Positions 10,961 to 24,302 of a stretch of 64,000 nucleotides of DNA are shown here, in pieces. Location of the stretch: assembly GCA_036426205.1 (NCBI GenBank), contig CM071568.1, forward strand, positions 45,289,171-45,353,170. Reading direction: 5' to 3'. Under the pieces are notes generated by a model that saw only the letters and a program-made list of their open reading frames with translations, did no database searches and had not been told where the DNA came from. Every line of letters starts with the position of its first letter. Position 1 is the first letter of the stretch. The translations under genes were made by a program, and so were the position numbers. The stretch comes from Ascaphus truei. Lineage: Eukaryota > Chordata > Amphibia > Anura > Ascaphidae.

Positions 10961-13900
10961 AGCTTTGGCGACCCCCCACCGGTTCCCGAGAATTTCCGGG
11001 AAGAGGTGCCAGTGTCCCTCCTGTAATATTGATACTGACCACTGCCACTGACCAACAGGAAGCCGCAACCGATTATGTTGCAGCTTCCTATGGGACCTGC
11101 GGGGGACCAAGGAGACTTAATTTACCCAGAACAGATCCCCAGAGCCGGCACATTTACCGGTATTTATCTCGGGAACAAGGGTGTTCCCACAGCTATAAAA
11201 AAAAAAAAAAAACAGCACCGTTCACACTCAGAAAGAAGACCTCATGGTTCCAAATGTGTAAAAAAAAGAATTACTTCCACAAAAGGCAGGATTGCTGCTT
11301 TAATCTTTTTTGTTTTTTTATATATAGCTAAAATAAAATTAAAATCCACCTTCACATACACACAATTCTTTTTCCATATTGAAACGATCAGTACGGGGCC
11401 ATGTTTCAAATGTTCTCTGGCATCAGAGAACAGGCACAAACTTTTAAGCTGGATGAAAAATAAATATGCATTTCACTTAAACGAATATGGTAATGCGCAT
11501 AGCTCAACTATTTCCTGGAGGAAGAGAAAGTGGTCATGGTGCTTGGTTGGAAGGACTGGCAACACCATCAAAATCAGTAGCTAATGACATGTTCTTCCGC
11601 ACGCTGCCTTTATTCAAATATTTATCCACAAAACATTATTTTAAGTAGATTTTGGATGTTTTCTTTTAAGGGTTCAAGTACTCCCAAAATGTTTCTGAGG
11701 CACAGGAAAGCAAAGCCCTTTTATAATTATTGATTCATACTATAGATACTGAATCATAAGGCAGTACAAACAGTATTTCCCATGGCAAATAAGGCAGTCA
11801 ATTTTCTATTCCCAAAAATATAACAAAATGAACAGGTAAATAACCAGTGCTCCTGTTTCAACAAGAAAAGTAAGAGTCCCTGCACTGTACATAAACAGGT
11901 CTACTGAAATACAATCAATCAACAAAAGAAGGTTTTCAAAAATAGAGGCTTCGGGATATTGAACCCGATTTTACACTTCCTACAGAGATGCTTGCCTTTC
12001 AATGTATGCTTGTTTGCTTCTGTTTCAATCTCCCACTCATTGGGCATCTTAACATCTTGTTAACAATTCAAATTCTGTTGTCACTCATAAAATACAACAT
12101 TATTTTGTTTTAGATTGCAATTAGTTGAACTTGTCTTACAAAACTGAAGAGCAAGATATGAAAAGTAGCTTCGGGAGGCTCAATATTATTGAGCAACATC
12201 AGCCACTGAGTCAGTGTATTAGAGAATGACTACCTGCAATGACGGACCTTCCACGAACTATACTAACCTGACAACTTTTACCTGTAGGTACATATGCTAA
12301 TAAACCAGAGTTTGGCCTCTAGCTGAAAAAAACATAAGACAAATTGAGGCATATGTTTATGATCCAGTTTGCAGAAGAGCAACTCAAAAACTAGTATCAG
12401 ATATCTACTAATCCGTTAACGCTAACATACTCATCATACTCTGCACTACTTTCAACCCTTCCCCCACTCTGAAGTAGAGCAGAAAACAAAAGATACTTGC
12501 TAACTGAAAGGCTGAGATCCAGTTATACTGCAACTAAAATCTGCTTCTTAGTCAAAGGCCAATGGTAGCCAATAGCAGCGTAGTATGTAAATGTTTGTTT
12601 CATAAACAGAGCACAAAGGTGCCAGGAGGCTAATCTGCCCATGGCAGGCTAAATATAAAAAGCCAATTGGTGTTCCCTAAAAGGTACATTTTTCTGTTCA
12701 CTTGGGTAATTATAATGGCTTTTACATCAGTATGGTGGCTTGTGTCAAAGGGGCATGTAGAAACGTGTATCTTACCCTGAATGTTGGTCTATAATCAGCT
12801 GATGTTATAAAAGTGTCTGCTCCCTTTACAATTTACTCAAGGGTCCACAATACTTTTTTTTAGCCATGATGTACTTTGATTCCAATTTGGTTCTAGAAAT
12901 GCCATGCAGCAACCTCATGGCTCTGAGATCTTGAATCCTCTTTTGAGCATGCTTTCATTATCCAAAGGACCCTGCTCACAGTACTACATCATTATAATGC
13001 ACTGGGGTCCATTTACTAAAATATCCCAGTCGCAAAACAGGGGCGAGAACGGAAGAAGATTTTAAAAAAGAAAGACGAATCAACGTGCTTTCTATGGCAT
13101 TTATTTTTTGATAGATACTGTGCTGGTGTGTTTTTTGTTGTTGTTGTTTGCACTGATTTTGCCAACTGGATACATTTGTAAATAACACACATCTTGCATC
13201 ATGACCTCACTGTACACTAGATAGTGCTCAATGTATGGTGATACCAGGGGCAAAGAAAGAAAGGTTTGGGTGGGAGCATTCCCTTTTCACTAAATACATG
13301 GTAAAAAGTTAGTTCTCACAGGAAAGGTATGCAGATCTAATCAAGAAGTTACAGGCACACATATATAATCCAAAAACATTCTGTATGTTATCAGCTAGGG
13401 AGAAGTACTACTCTGCAGACCGCTACATAGCAAACTCTGCATTTCTGGAAGCTCCTTTTCTCCTAGTAATGCGATGCTATCCTGAGAAATATCTATTAGG
13501 ATGTGAAATATTACATGCCTGAGTTATTTAAACATTGATTACCAATAAAGAGGTCATTGCTACACTACATTTCAGATGTAAAATGTAAAATGTAACATTA
13601 GGACTGTCAGCCAGTTCCTGGCAATCTGGATTCAGGCAGGCATCATAATATATCCCGAGGGGTCTGAAATGCATTGCAGTGCCAGGCCTCTCTGGTAGCC
13701 AAGTACATACATATCAAGAAAAAGTACTGTAACATAAAAACAAGAGATATACATTTTAGTAAAGCACTGTTTTGTTTACAATGATAGCAGGTTTAGTCAA
13801 AACCTCAGATTGTAATTTCTCCATTATCTGAGAATAGTGTATGGCAGAAAAATACCTCCCCTGCCATTGTACTGTGTGCAAATCTTTTAGTGGAAAGCAG

Positions 13901-14162
13901 CCAAACAACAGATCTCCTTAAGAACTACTGTACAGTAACATTTGCTAATCACACCTTAAGATTCAGGTGACTAGTGCACACCCACACACTATGACCTTTA
14001 GCCTCACTGACTTCAGATCACAAGAAGACCTTGAGGCGGTTTGTGTTTACTGTTGACTACTTTACAGCCATAAACACCATTAACCTCTTCACTGCCTACA
14101 TCAGGGAAATGTGGAAGACCCTGCTGCCAGTAGAGTGTTAAAACGTATTATTCTAGGCTTAC
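10961..14162. other. spag1 intron, no feature recognised
   Basis: An A16 run at 11197 and otherwise AT-rich unique-looking sequence. No coding exon and no repeat family I can name. Confidence 0.45.
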
Positions 14163-14253
14163 TTGTTGCAATCTTCAATGCAGTCTGTGCAGTTTCCATC
14201 TTTCAGGTAGCAGGCTGCTCTATTTGAGTACAAGATGCTCCGTTCCTCGGCTC
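14163..14253 (-). CDS. spag1: spag1 coding exon: TPR2 second repeat
   Basis: A 91-base exon. Acceptor ATTCCAG|GAGCC, donor GCAACAA|GTAAGC. Reads AEERSILYSNRAACYLKDGN then CTDCIEDCN. SILYSNRAACYLK is a hallmark of SPAG1 and related HSP-binding TPRs. The Asn and Lys/Arg positions of a two-carboxylate clamp (N in YSNRA) are present. It ends in phase 2, completed as Lys at the exon at 10849. Confidence 0.93.
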
Positions 14254-14725
14254 CTGGAATTGTCATGTGAAATTCATTACCAAATTGCAGTTGTTACCAA
14301 ACAGGAAGAAATAACCGAGGCGGCACTGCAGTAGTACAGTGTGCTGGCCCTGCAGTATCTGGTGATTGCTTAATCAGTACAAGCATATACAGAAACACAC
14401 AGAAGTAAATGATCCTAGCAACACACAATCCCAGCAATAGCAACACACAATCCCAGCAATAGCAACATGCATGATGCTACCGTTAAGAAGTTCGGGGGGG
14501 GGGGATATGTAACAATAACAGATTGATACAAACAGCAACAATAGAAGAACCCACCCCCAGATTAGGAGTTAGCACCGTGTACACAACAAATAGTCACGGT
14601 TGTATCACCGGGAACAATGATTCATTTGCCTTGTTATTCAACACAGGAGATTGTGCTCTGTCATCTTCGGCCACTCACACTGGTGAATAATGCACCACAC
14701 GGCTGCTATAAAACAGGCTACTCAC

Positions 14726-15109
14726 CGGTGTCCGGTACATTTCCAATCGCCTCCGAGTACTTGGCCGCAGCCTCCCCAAACTGGCCGTTCCTAAAAAGCT
14801 GGTTCCCGTCCTCTTTCAGTCTTGCTGCAGCAGGAAGGGGCGCTGATGGCTGCTCCTTCCTCACTTCCTTACTCCCACCCTTGGGTCTCATTTCTGCTTC
14901 AGGGGTGGCAGCCCTCTGCGGCTCCTTCCTTGCGCCGCCCCCGGTGGGGGAGCCCTTCTTCACGCCGTTCTCAGAGGTCGCCCTGTGTTTGGGGGTCTGA
15001 CGCTCTTCGCTCTTCCAGCCGTCTCCCTTCGGGGGAAACTTTCTCTGCGCATTCCCCATGTTACTCAGCTCCCCGGCAGCCTCTCCTCCTCCCACTGTCA
15101 CACCGGCTT
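14726..15109 (-). CDS. spag1: spag1 large exon: disordered linker and start of TPR2
   Basis: The largest exon seen (384 bases). Acceptor TTCCTTGTAG|AAGCC, donor GACACCG|GTGAGT. The first ~95 residues are low-complexity (Gly, Lys, Ser, Pro, Ala), beginning near GGGEAAGELSNMGNAQRK, like the poorly conserved central linker of SPAG1 with its conserved MGN. The end is LKEDGNQLFRNGQFGEAAAK followed by YSEAI, the first helix pair of TPR2. It ends in phase 1 and joins the exon at 14253 to give Gly. Confidence 0.92.
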
Positions 15110-16001
15110 CTACAAGGAAGTTACAAGCTTAGTGGCTGCATCATCAGAACAAACTACTGCGCGGGCAGAGGAGGGGTGGGATGTGTGCAGGTTAACCACT
15201 AACCAGCATGTGCTTTCAAGGCAATAGTGCTAAAGGGAACATGCCTTCGCAGAATATCCCAATAGAGAGTACAGGCTGCCCCAAGTCTGGTGAATTAGTG
15301 AGAAGCTAGACCTTTGTTTCCTTAGTATAATGGTCAGGTCCCTGAATCAAAATAGCTAGTCCAATAGTCATTCTTTAGGCTAACCCTTTCAATTCTGAAG
15401 CTGTCAAGAGCAGATGGCAAGAGTGCTAATCATTGACACTGGCAGAGACAGACTCAGAGAGTGTTAGTCCTTTATCTCACACCACAATAGCAATTTCTGT
15501 TGGGAGGGGGACAAAACAACCTTTAATCTCCATGGAGAATGTTCACTTCTGTCTGAGCTTGCCCATCCTAAAAATCAATACATTGGTATTCAGTAACATT
15601 TCTACAATTTCTTCAACCACTTTAACAATAGGGAACTAATTCCCACCTCCCCCATCAGTGATTACATTTCTGATGAGCTGGTATTATTCTGCTCCCAAAT
15701 CTAGGTGTTGACAACATTATGATTGGTTAGCCTCACAATTTATTGGTTTCTGTCCTACATGCTATTCACATTTCTCACTATCACCCATTTAGTTCCCTAT
15801 CTGTTTTTACACCTCCCTCTACCAGTCTTTCTCTACCTCATCTGCTTTAGATTGTGATCTTGGTTTTTACATCTGTGTTAAACTCATGGAATATTCTGCA
15901 AATCTGTATTTACTTGACCTGAGGAAGAGAGAGAACGCTCAATAGCTTGTCCTATAATATCAATTGTTATTCCAAATATTATTTTTTTCAAAGGTATCAC
16001 C
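15110..16001. other. Start of the 25-kb spag1 intron, unassigned
   Basis: Between the large linker exon and the first GC-rich MITE. Nothing recognised. Confidence 0.4.
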
Positions 16002-16320
16002 TAAGGCCTCGTCCCAAGTGTTAGCTGTTGCGCACGCTACGGCATCCGCGGCGGGAACAAGATCCAGCCCTCTTTAGTGCCGGGCCCAGTAGCTGCTGGC
16101 ACGCGCATGTAGAGATCGCGACGTTCGATCACATTTTGTAAAGACAAGGATTTTGTCTTTTCTTGTGGCGACGGAGCGCTGGCCACGTCACGGCAGCGGT
16201 TCAGCCAATGAGGGCGAACCAGCCGCGTGACATCATGGCCACACCCCATCTTCTGCTCTTCACTTGAAGCTCAACCGCAGACCACAGGTCGTGGCTGAAA
16301 CGGGGGGAACGCGCCGCTGT
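16002..16320. mobile_element. GC-rich MITE (left end CTAAGGCCTCGTCCCAAG)
   Basis: An abrupt GC-rich island in AT-rich intron. Contains GGCCACGTCACGG..GCGGTTCAGCCAATGAGGG and GTGACATCATGGCCACACC, the core shared with elements at 20931, 32739 and 49694. The right end is unclear. Confidence 0.5.
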
Positions 16321-16757
16321 AGCCCAATACTGAAGTACTCATTTATTTTGCACTATCACAACTGGACTAACACGGATATTTCAATTTTTATTAATTTATG
16401 TCTGATCCAAATACGCCAAGGGGTCTATTTATGAAATTCTCCTGACTGTAAAACTCGTGAAAAAATTGGACTGAAAAAAAGAATATAAAATCACACAGAA
16501 AGTAGTGTGAGGTTTTTCTTTGATAAATCTGCTGGGTATTTTTGTGTTTCATTACACGGTCTTTGTCTCAATTTTGCAGACGGTAGCCTTCAGTAAATAA
16601 CCATCCTAGGGCCAGATCCTAGAGAATACAACAGCTCTAGTCAAATTATGTCAACTTATTTTCAAATTGAAAACATGCACCGCATCCACTATTAGCCTCG
16701 AGACATCAATGCACATAGAGGATTTATTTACTGAGATTTTAATACTGTTCTTTGCAG

Positions 16758-16761
16758 TAAG

Positions 16762-16796
<35 letters not shown>

Positions 16797-16832
16797 GCAT
16801 ATATATATATATTATATAATATTATTTCCCAA
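16758..16832. repeat. (TA)n microsatellite
   Basis: AT dinucleotide runs with short interruptions. Confidence 0.85.
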
Positions 16833-16839
16833 CTGTATC

Positions 16840-18435
16840 ATGATTCTAATGTTATACAGACTTTATTAAATAAAAAATAAAAAAGTAATGTGTTGTCTCT
16901 GCATTATTTTTATTGACTGCGGACTGTTTATTACGAATTCCTGAAGGTTTAAGTTGGTTTCATACATATTAAAAAAACACAAATGCATACAAAAATAGCT
17001 ACACTCCTGCTACTATGAAAATGGAAAGGCAGGTTTATTAGTAATGGTTAACTGTAAAACATTGTTATTCTATGTAATCTATGCACAAATGTATGTATCA
17101 TCCCCACAATCCCCCTGCTAAATATATAAAAAATACACATTCATGTGTATACATTTAAGTTTATCATCAACGTGTACATATATAGTAATTATGCTGTCAG
17201 TCTTTCAGTGGATCAAATTAGCTGAAAGAAGCAAAAAGACAATGGAGCATTATGCTCTGAACATCCTAGTGACAGCCATTGAAACACCCCTCCCTACCCC
17301 CTTGAAAAATAATCACAATCCTACTTCATACATGAAATACATACTCAACGGCCATCATGCACATAAATAAATTAATTTGTACTTATCCACACTTTAACAT
17401 TCATGATTTCATTCAAGGCCATGGAAGTATTTTGTCGATAAAGGGGCAGTTTAGCAAAATACTTGAGCTAAGGCACTACTGCGTAAACTGTCCAAGAAAA
17501 AAAATCCTATTACTTTCTATAGGACTTTTTTCTGTTCTTAATTAAGCCAAGTAGTCTTCTTTCCACTGGAAAATGCTGATAAATATCCCTTTAATTGTGT
17601 ATTTGTCATATACATTTATATATACACTCAGAGCTTCTCAAAGGTCACTTAAAAGTAGCATTTATTTCAAGGTGTCCTAACTACAGGGGTAGATTGATGT
17701 CATGAGAGTCTCATGTAACAGAAGAAGCTTATTGAAGCACAGCACTAATCTTGCTCCATATGTGTCTCTTAAGAATGAACGGCTTTGACGTGCAAGGCTG
17801 TAGAGTTCTGTTTGCTGTGCTTGGATTGAAAATACTGTAAATACAAATATAGGATAAGTATACTGTAATATAATTTAACATGGGTTGAACTTGGTGGACA
17901 TTTGTCTTTTTTTAAACCTAATCTATGTAATGGTAAAATAAAAGAAATTGCTCTAATTCAATTTCCCTAATCGGGCTCAGTTGTACATTATTCATCACTG
18001 GAAATACTCCTTTACATACATTTGTTATTAGAACAAAGCTAACCATAACGTACACATTTAGTAGAAGCAATTTTATTGCTTGATAGCCAGAAGAGAAAGA
18101 AATTAATTTAATATACAGTACCACTTACAGAACAAAGAAAATACTTGCCATGTATGTGGTAAACTGCTAAAGGCTCAAAGAGAATGGATGGGATTTGAAA
18201 ATGAAAAAACAGAGCTTTAAGAATTACAATTTATTTATAAAGTAGAAATTATACCCACACCTTTAATACCACAATCCCCGACATTTTTACTGTTTTTTTT
18301 TTTAACTGGAATATTAGCTGAATTCCAGCATATACTTATGTTTATCTGTTTAACTAATGACAGCTTCATAATTACTACACAAATAGGCACAACAACAACA
18401 ATTCACCCCTAGTTTGGAGGACTGACAAACAAACA
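16840..18435. other. spag1 intron, AT-rich, unassigned
   Basis: No coding block or repeat recognised. Confidence 0.4.
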
Positions 18436-18443
18436 GACTTGGG

Positions 18444-18636
18444 TTACGCTTATAGTGCCGGCGACGCGACATTGACGTCAGGCTGCGGTCGCTGGGAAAA
18501 TCAAATTGAGAGGATTTTCAGCGATCGCGACCAAGCCTTCGCTCCACGCTTACTATAAACACACATGACGGTGGCAATGCATTTGTTTTGACGCAACGTC
18601 GCATCGCTGTTGCCGTCACTATAAGTGCAGCCTTAA
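18444..18636. mobile_element. GC-rich MITE with GGTTACGCTTATAGTG ends
   Basis: Left end GGTTACGCTTATAGTGCC, right end complement GGCTGCACTTATAGTGACGG. The interior shares CGACGC, GATCGCGACCAAGCC and GCATTTGTTTTGACGC with the element at 21275. Terminal inverted repeats of about 16 bp. The flanking duplication is not clear (TTG/TTA), so the superfamily (PIF/Harbinger-like?) is a guess. Confidence 0.65.
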
Positions 18637-18697
18637 CATCAAAAGACAATCGATAAAGATTGTAAATACTGAGGCTTTTGTTTAGCATGGAAAAGGT

Positions 18698-18699
<2 letters not shown>

Positions 18700-18735
<36 letters not shown>

Positions 18736-18748
18736 CATATATATATAG
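18700..18748. repeat. (AC)n/(AT)n microsatellite
   Basis: CACACA run followed by ATATATAC repeats. Confidence 0.85.
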
Positions 18749-19962
18749 CTATATCCTTCTACTGACCTCAGCACTATAAGTCCTGATAGGAGCATGCAGT
18801 GTTGGTGTCAAACTCCTGTGCAGGGCCTAGCCTGCAGTTGCAGCCTGGATGGGTACTATGTTGCCTTATTGAGGTGGTTGATTATGGGACAGTGTGATAC
18901 CCTTTTCTCTACAAGAGGGTCAAAGAGATTGGGAGGGGCTCTTGGGGCCTCGAGCCCCTGGGCTGTAGGATTATCATGCTGTTGTACAATAAAACTGACG
19001 TTGGACCAACTATGCTGTGTGGTTATTGGAACAGAGTGTTGCTTGTGGGGCCATCCGGTATCCAGCAGGATCCTCATGGGATGGAGGCGCTGCACAGTAA
19101 AGAAATTGAGAAAGCCTGCCCTGTTGCTGCTCCCAAACTACAACTTCGGAGCCACTCAGACCTCCTGTACCAGCAGGTGAGCTACAGCACCCAGGGAAAC
19201 ACCCAAGTAGTGGCCAGATCTTCTGTGGGGGGGGGGGTAACATGTGCTACATATATACATATTTTTATTCTTCCGTTTTTTTCTTCCTTTTTATTAAAAT
19301 GTATAAATCAGCTTCATTAAACATGAACATGCCACCATCCGTAGTTCAATTGTGTCCTATACCTTGAAGTGAGAGCAATGAAATAAAATGCACTCACTAG
19401 TGGAGATATGGTTTGCTATAATTCTGGCTATACCTTTAAATACCGGGTAAACCCTTCCTAACAGTCGGGACAGCTACCTTTGATTTGTGATGTCATTATA
19501 ATAGTAGATATCAGAGAGGGTGAAGTGCATTGATATGAATGACTAATGTGCCGGATGTCTGATTTTCCAGAAACAGCACCAAACTTTCCTCTCTCCCCTT
19601 CCTCCTTTTACACGGCACAGTGATCGAGAGGAGTCTTAATAAAGCAGCCTCACTTAGGATAAATTGACTTGGGTTAATGCACCTGATCTGGCATTACCTG
19701 ATCTGGCATTTTACCTGCTCTTCAAGGCAATGGCAGTTAATGCCAGATTGGGTACGTTATCCAGCAACGGACCTTAGTGAATCTTTTTCTTAATGCATTT
19801 GAATTTGACTAATGTTAACTTTACATTTCAAATCTCCCCCAGAGCATTTTTGTGTGAAATCTAATTTGTATTTTCATTTTTTAACAAGTTTCTACAGTTC
19901 TGGAATGTACTCCCAAAAGAAGGTATGTTGTAGAGTTTGATCTTTCTGTACATTTCATAGCA

Positions 19963-20194
19963 AATAATAATAATAGCATGTTCTTGTATAGCGCTGCTAG
20001 TTTTACGTAGCGCTTTACAGAGACATTTTGCAGGTACAAGTCCCGTAGAGGTTACAATCTATGTTTTTGGTGTCTGAGGCACAGGGATATAAGGTGACTT
20101 GCCCAAGGTCACAAGGAGCCGACACCGGGAATTGAACCAGGTTCCCCTGCTCAGTGCCAGTCAGTGGCTTTACTCACTGAGCCACTCCCTCTCC
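19963..20194 (-). mobile_element. tRNA-derived SINE with L2/CR1-type 3' end, full length
   Basis: On the minus strand it opens GGAGAGGGAGTGGCTCAGTG (A-box-like), then GGTTCAATTCC (pol III B box), then CCTTGTGACCTTGGGCAAGT and a tail CAGCGCTATACAAGAACATG ending in (ATT)n. The same family is at 62637-62875. The 3' half resembles LINE-2/MIR-type tails. Confidence 0.75.
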
Positions 20195-20930
20195 AGTTGA
20201 AAACTGTGATTACTATATACAGTGTTGGTCATAAATAGAGTACATACCCACTCTGATATTAAGAATGGCCAGATTACCTGTCCACTAAAATATTTCTACA
20301 GTGAGAAAAAAAACAATTCCTGTAAACAATTCATTTTATAATGGAAATTCACAGGACATAAGGGACACTTGAACTATTCAAAACTATCCAATAACATGTA
20401 TTGACTTTTCAGTAAAGTGAAAGCACTAAGTCACTAAAATCTAATCTAGAATTTGTAATGTTGTTCCGTAGTTTAAGATATGTTTTAACACCAAAAATTA
20501 CAACAAATTGTTCAAAATCAGGACTGGATCATTATCATCCTGTTGAGCTGGAGTAAAGTCAGTTACGTGGACCTCAATGAAAAGTACTATATATTTGGCA
20601 GGGCCGGCTTTAGGAAATGAGGAGCCGTGTACGATGTCTGGGTATTAGTACTGCCCCATCTGTCTTGTGCGGTTAAAAGAAAAAAAAAACACACACGTTT
20701 GTGTGCGTGTATATATATATCCATCTATAGCAAATAAAAATATCACTTGTGAGCACATTCACATGTCTTAGACAGGTCTGCAACCTGCTTGACACCATTA
20801 TCACCTGGCATAAGTGCTTCCACTGCAACAATGGATTCTGGGAAATTACATGCAAATGAGCACACCGTGTCGCATTTTGCCTCAAATCCATTTTTACATG
20901 GAACCCTTATAAGCTTATGTTCGCTGCATT

Positions 20931-21271
20931 AGGCCGTGACTATACCAGAAGTTGCAAGCGAAGTCGCAGGCGAAGCCGCGTGGTGCGATGCCGCACGGGT
21001 GGAAAACAAATTGCTGAAATCCGCTGATGCTTTACATACCAGCGCACCGCCTGGAGCTGCAGTCTCCTGAAGAGATTTGCAAAATTGTTTTCTTGAGACA
21101 ACGGCCACGTCACGTGAGCGGTTCAGCCAATGAGGGTGAACCGCTCACAGCCACGCCTCCAAGCCTCCTCTGCTTTGTCTCCCCGGTATAATCAAGATGA
21201 TGCTCGGTGACAGCGCAGGGTGACGTCACAGGATAGCGCTGCCGCCCTGCAACTCTTGGTATAATTGAGCC
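20931..21271. mobile_element. GC-rich MITE with GGCCGTGACTATACCAG / GGCTCAATTATACCAAG ends
   Basis: Terminal repeats flanked by TTA/TAA. The core has GGCCACGTCACGTGAGCGG, TTCAGCCAATGAGGGTGAAC and AGGGTGACGTCACAGG: E-box, CCAAT and CRE-like words in one element. It abuts the next MITE through CCTAAGGC. Confidence 0.6.
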
Positions 21272-21274
21272 TAA

Positions 21275-21426
21275 GGCTGCGCTTATAGTGCCCGCGACAG
21301 AGCGTCAAAACAAATGCATTGCCGCCGTCGCAGTGCGACGGCTTGGTCGCGATCACTGGAAGTCATCTCAATTAGATTTTTCCAGCGACCGCAACCTGAC
21401 GTCACCGTCACTATAAGCGTAACCTA
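21275..21426. mobile_element. GC-rich MITE, GGCTGCGCTTATAGTG ends, TAA flanks
   Basis: Left end GGCTGCGCTTATAGTGCCCG, right end complement GGTTACGCTTATAGTGACGG. TAA directly flanks both ends, consistent with a 3-bp PIF/Harbinger-type duplication. Close relative of 18444-18636. Confidence 0.65.
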
Positions 21427-22402
21427 AGGCTTTCAGCACAGCCTGGGTTAAGATGCATAGCCAGTAAACCTACTCACAGACAGCTTCTTTTTTTAAGCCT
21501 GGGCAGTAAAGTATTCACTCTAAAAACCGTGCCTCATGGTCCACAGAGGGTACCAGGTGCTCCCCATTTGTGACTGTCCTCTCCGAAGGTCGGTCCAGTC
21601 ATTGTGTCTTCAGCCACAAGGACCCAGAAGATTTCTGGCATGTTCCATGGAGTCTTCATCCGAAGAATCAGTCTCCTCTTGATCGTTCCCTTCTCAGCCA
21701 GAAGGCCAGACAAAAGGGGTCAGAGTTCCATTGGGTCTTCAGCAGTGGAAACAGTGTATGCTAGGTGATAATGGCGAAAAGCAGTGTTGCAGACCTGTCC
21801 AAGACGTGAATGTGCTCACAAGTGATATTTTTATTTGCTATATGCTATACGGTGGATGTCTTTGTCACCTTTTTCACCCACCATAACTTATCTAATGTGT
21901 GGTGATATATATATCTATATATCCCAGGCTGTTTGTCTGTGTGTCTCATTTTGCACGCCCAAACTATTAGACCTAGAACAACCAAACTTGGAAGGATTAC
22001 TTCATGTATGAAAATAAGGCGAACTTTCATGGTTTGGATCCTCTCGAACATTCCAAAGAGGGTGCTGCTAAGAACGTTAGGTACCATGTGGGACCACATC
22101 TACTATATATTTTGGAAAGCTGTTTGTCTGTTTGCTACGCATTTGGCCACCTCTTAAGATATCGTAACCACATTTAGCATGTTGGTTCGTGAGATGAAGG
22201 AGCAGGTTTCTTTTACTGTTTGGAAACAATTGGATTCTATTTTTAATTCTATGAGTTATTACAATATCTCTAAGCAAGTCAGCCACTGGGTGCTGTATCT
22301 GGGAGGCTAAGTATCTGGCATGTGACATACTGGAGACATCATAATGACAGTCAGATAGCTATAAAATGTACACAGAAAGCAGACAAATAGAAAGAGAGGA
22401 AG

Positions 22403-22405
<3 letters not shown>

Positions 22406-22492
<87 letters not shown>
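22406..22492. repeat. (GT)n(AT)n microsatellite
   Basis: About 35 GT units followed by ATATAT. Reading frames across it are artefacts. Confidence 0.9.
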
Positions 22493-22867
22493 CACACAAG
22501 AGAAAAATGAGCCCAAGAAGTAGCACTCTGGTATACTTAGATGTCACAAAAATAAATAAAAGATAGCACAGAAATTTAAAAACACGGCATAGATCCCCTG
22601 TGCGTAAACCAGAGCAATATGCTGACTAATGTGCCCTTCATACCTAATAGAAACCAGGGAATAAATAGCAAATATCCCTAGCATAAGTACATGTCCCAAA
22701 AGAAAAATTCATAGAATGATGATAATTCAGCTTCTTAGGGAAAACAGCAGGTAGTACTACTCTGTGGCAGGTACTGTATAGAGCTGATAAGAGTATGCCA
22801 CTCACACATACATTGGGTATGGGAGAGCTGGAGCCAAAACCTAACAAAGATATTGAGTCTCTTCAAA

Positions 22868-22952
22868 ATATCATAGGACTAGTAATATAGAGAAGCCTCT
22901 CCAACAGGACTGGTTTTTGCATTGTCATTAAGGCTTCTCTATATTACTAGAG
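22868..22952. repeat. Inverted repeat with 20-bp arms
   Basis: CTAGTAATATAGAGAAGCCT near 22878 is mirrored by GGCTTCTCTATATTACTAG near 22950, with about a 40-base spacer. Confidence 0.65.
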
Positions 22953-24247
22953 AGCAGGCTCGGGAGGGAGGAGGACGGGGAAAGCTGCCGCAGGCCGCAC
23001 AATGAGTGCAGGCGGGCCGCGTGTTGTGCAGGCCTGCTATAGATGATCCTCTAGTGTTACCTTGTTGTATTTTGCTTAATGCTGCATTTTGTTAGTATTG
23101 TCAGTCATGATTTTTAGGACATGTTCTAGTTTTTGGTTCTACATATCATGTGTTTATTTTTCAATTAATCATATTTATCATTACAGGTGTAATGTTCAAT
23201 ATTCCTATGTTCATTATATAGATATCCACTTTAATGTCGTATTATACTCACAACAGCCCAATACTTATCTTTGTATTTAGACATTTTATTGGATTATTTT
23301 GCAGTCACTAGAGTTGTTTAAAGGTTAAGTGATTATTTGTATCACTTTAACGTCAGTATATTAATGTAAATCTTCTAGTGACAATGATACATTTGTTTTT
23401 AATCACATTGTATTGCTATGTTTTTATTTTGACTTAGGGATACTTTAATAAAGCAGCGTCCATGGCAATTTCAAAGACAACTCTTCAAGATCAGGTGTTC
23501 GCTACACCTGGGTTCATTGTATTGATTAGATCACCAGAAGCTGCTACATAAAGATCCCCTCTGTCTACCCACAGTCACTCTGAGTGGTACGAAACGCATC
23601 AGAGTAGACTGGGGATATGTTGCGTTTCTTTTTCTAGTTAATACATTTTGTTTCTTCACGGCTTGTCCAGTCTTCATACCGCTTTTGCAGTGCTCCGCTT
23701 TTTTCATTTTTTTCTACTCTGGTTATGGGTCTAGTTAATAGAGCTGCCCATGACCATAGTTGAACTATCAGGAGAAAAAATAGGTGTATAATCAGCGCTT
23801 ATGCAAACAACAAAATTAAATATAAGTTATTACAGAAAAAAAACCTTAGATACAATGTCCAAATGGTAGTCCTGGAGCTGCCTGAAGAGATAGTTCTGGT
23901 ATCTTCTACCCAGAATTGGATTGAAGGAGAGAGGTAACCTTTTCTGGCGCTGAGGCAAGGATATAGAAGGGTATGCTTGAGATTTCTTCTGTTGGGCTGT
24001 GACGTCAGGAAAGGGGGAGAAAAAGACAAAACATGCAGGAGGCCAGACGTGAATAGGTTATAAGCACTTGGTTAATTGGTCTTTGCCGCTGAGATCGCCG
24101 CTCGCCTGGTGGTGTATTCGTCTGCTGCTGCCGGGGATCAGGTTCTGTGCTTCGTCGTGAATTGCTTCCTGGAAAACACACGATCCGCTCGTGTGCTGAC
24201 GTCACCAATGTTTATCCACTGCTGCGGTGTCCCTACGGTGCCAAAAA

Positions 24248-24302
24248 ACCTTCCAACGCGTTTCGAAAGCTCTAATGGTGTCTTTCTTCGTCAGGGATAA
24301 GT
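24248..24302 (-). ncRNA. GAAACGCGT hairpin, left Penelope arm (hammerhead-like)
   Basis: Minus strand: TCC-CTGACGAA-GAAAG...CTTTC-GAAACGCGTT-GGA. Layout as in the right arm (27517). Ribozyme identity is a hypothesis: there is an extra A between the CTGANGA core and stem II. Confidence 0.4.

Larger units (their letters stand above)
20726..21842. mobile_element. 1.1-kb element with ~60-bp terminal inverted repeats
   Basis: Left TATAGCAAATAAAAATATCA (20726-) with CTTGTGAGCACATTCACATG, inverted at the right end (21777-21842: GTGAATGTGCTCACAAGTGA, TATTTTTATTTGCTATAT). The interior hosts two GC-rich MITEs (20931-21271, 21275-21426). A partial end copy is at 1975-2130 and a shorter match (AGACGTGAATGTGCTCA) near 43825. 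Confidence 0.65.

Noticed and set aside
2835..15109. TPR exons could belong to TOMM34, STIP1 or another TPR co-chaperone
   Set aside because: Non-TPR stretches (GTTKTYEIPIDHLDY, DGPKWREKLPPIPSVP, SDEEEG linker, MGN linker) match SPAG1 specifically and occur in SPAG1 order.
19963..20194. A functional tRNA gene from the A/B boxes
   Set aside because: No cloverleaf; the unit ends in a LINE-like tail and (ATT)n and is repeated at 62637, so it is a SINE.
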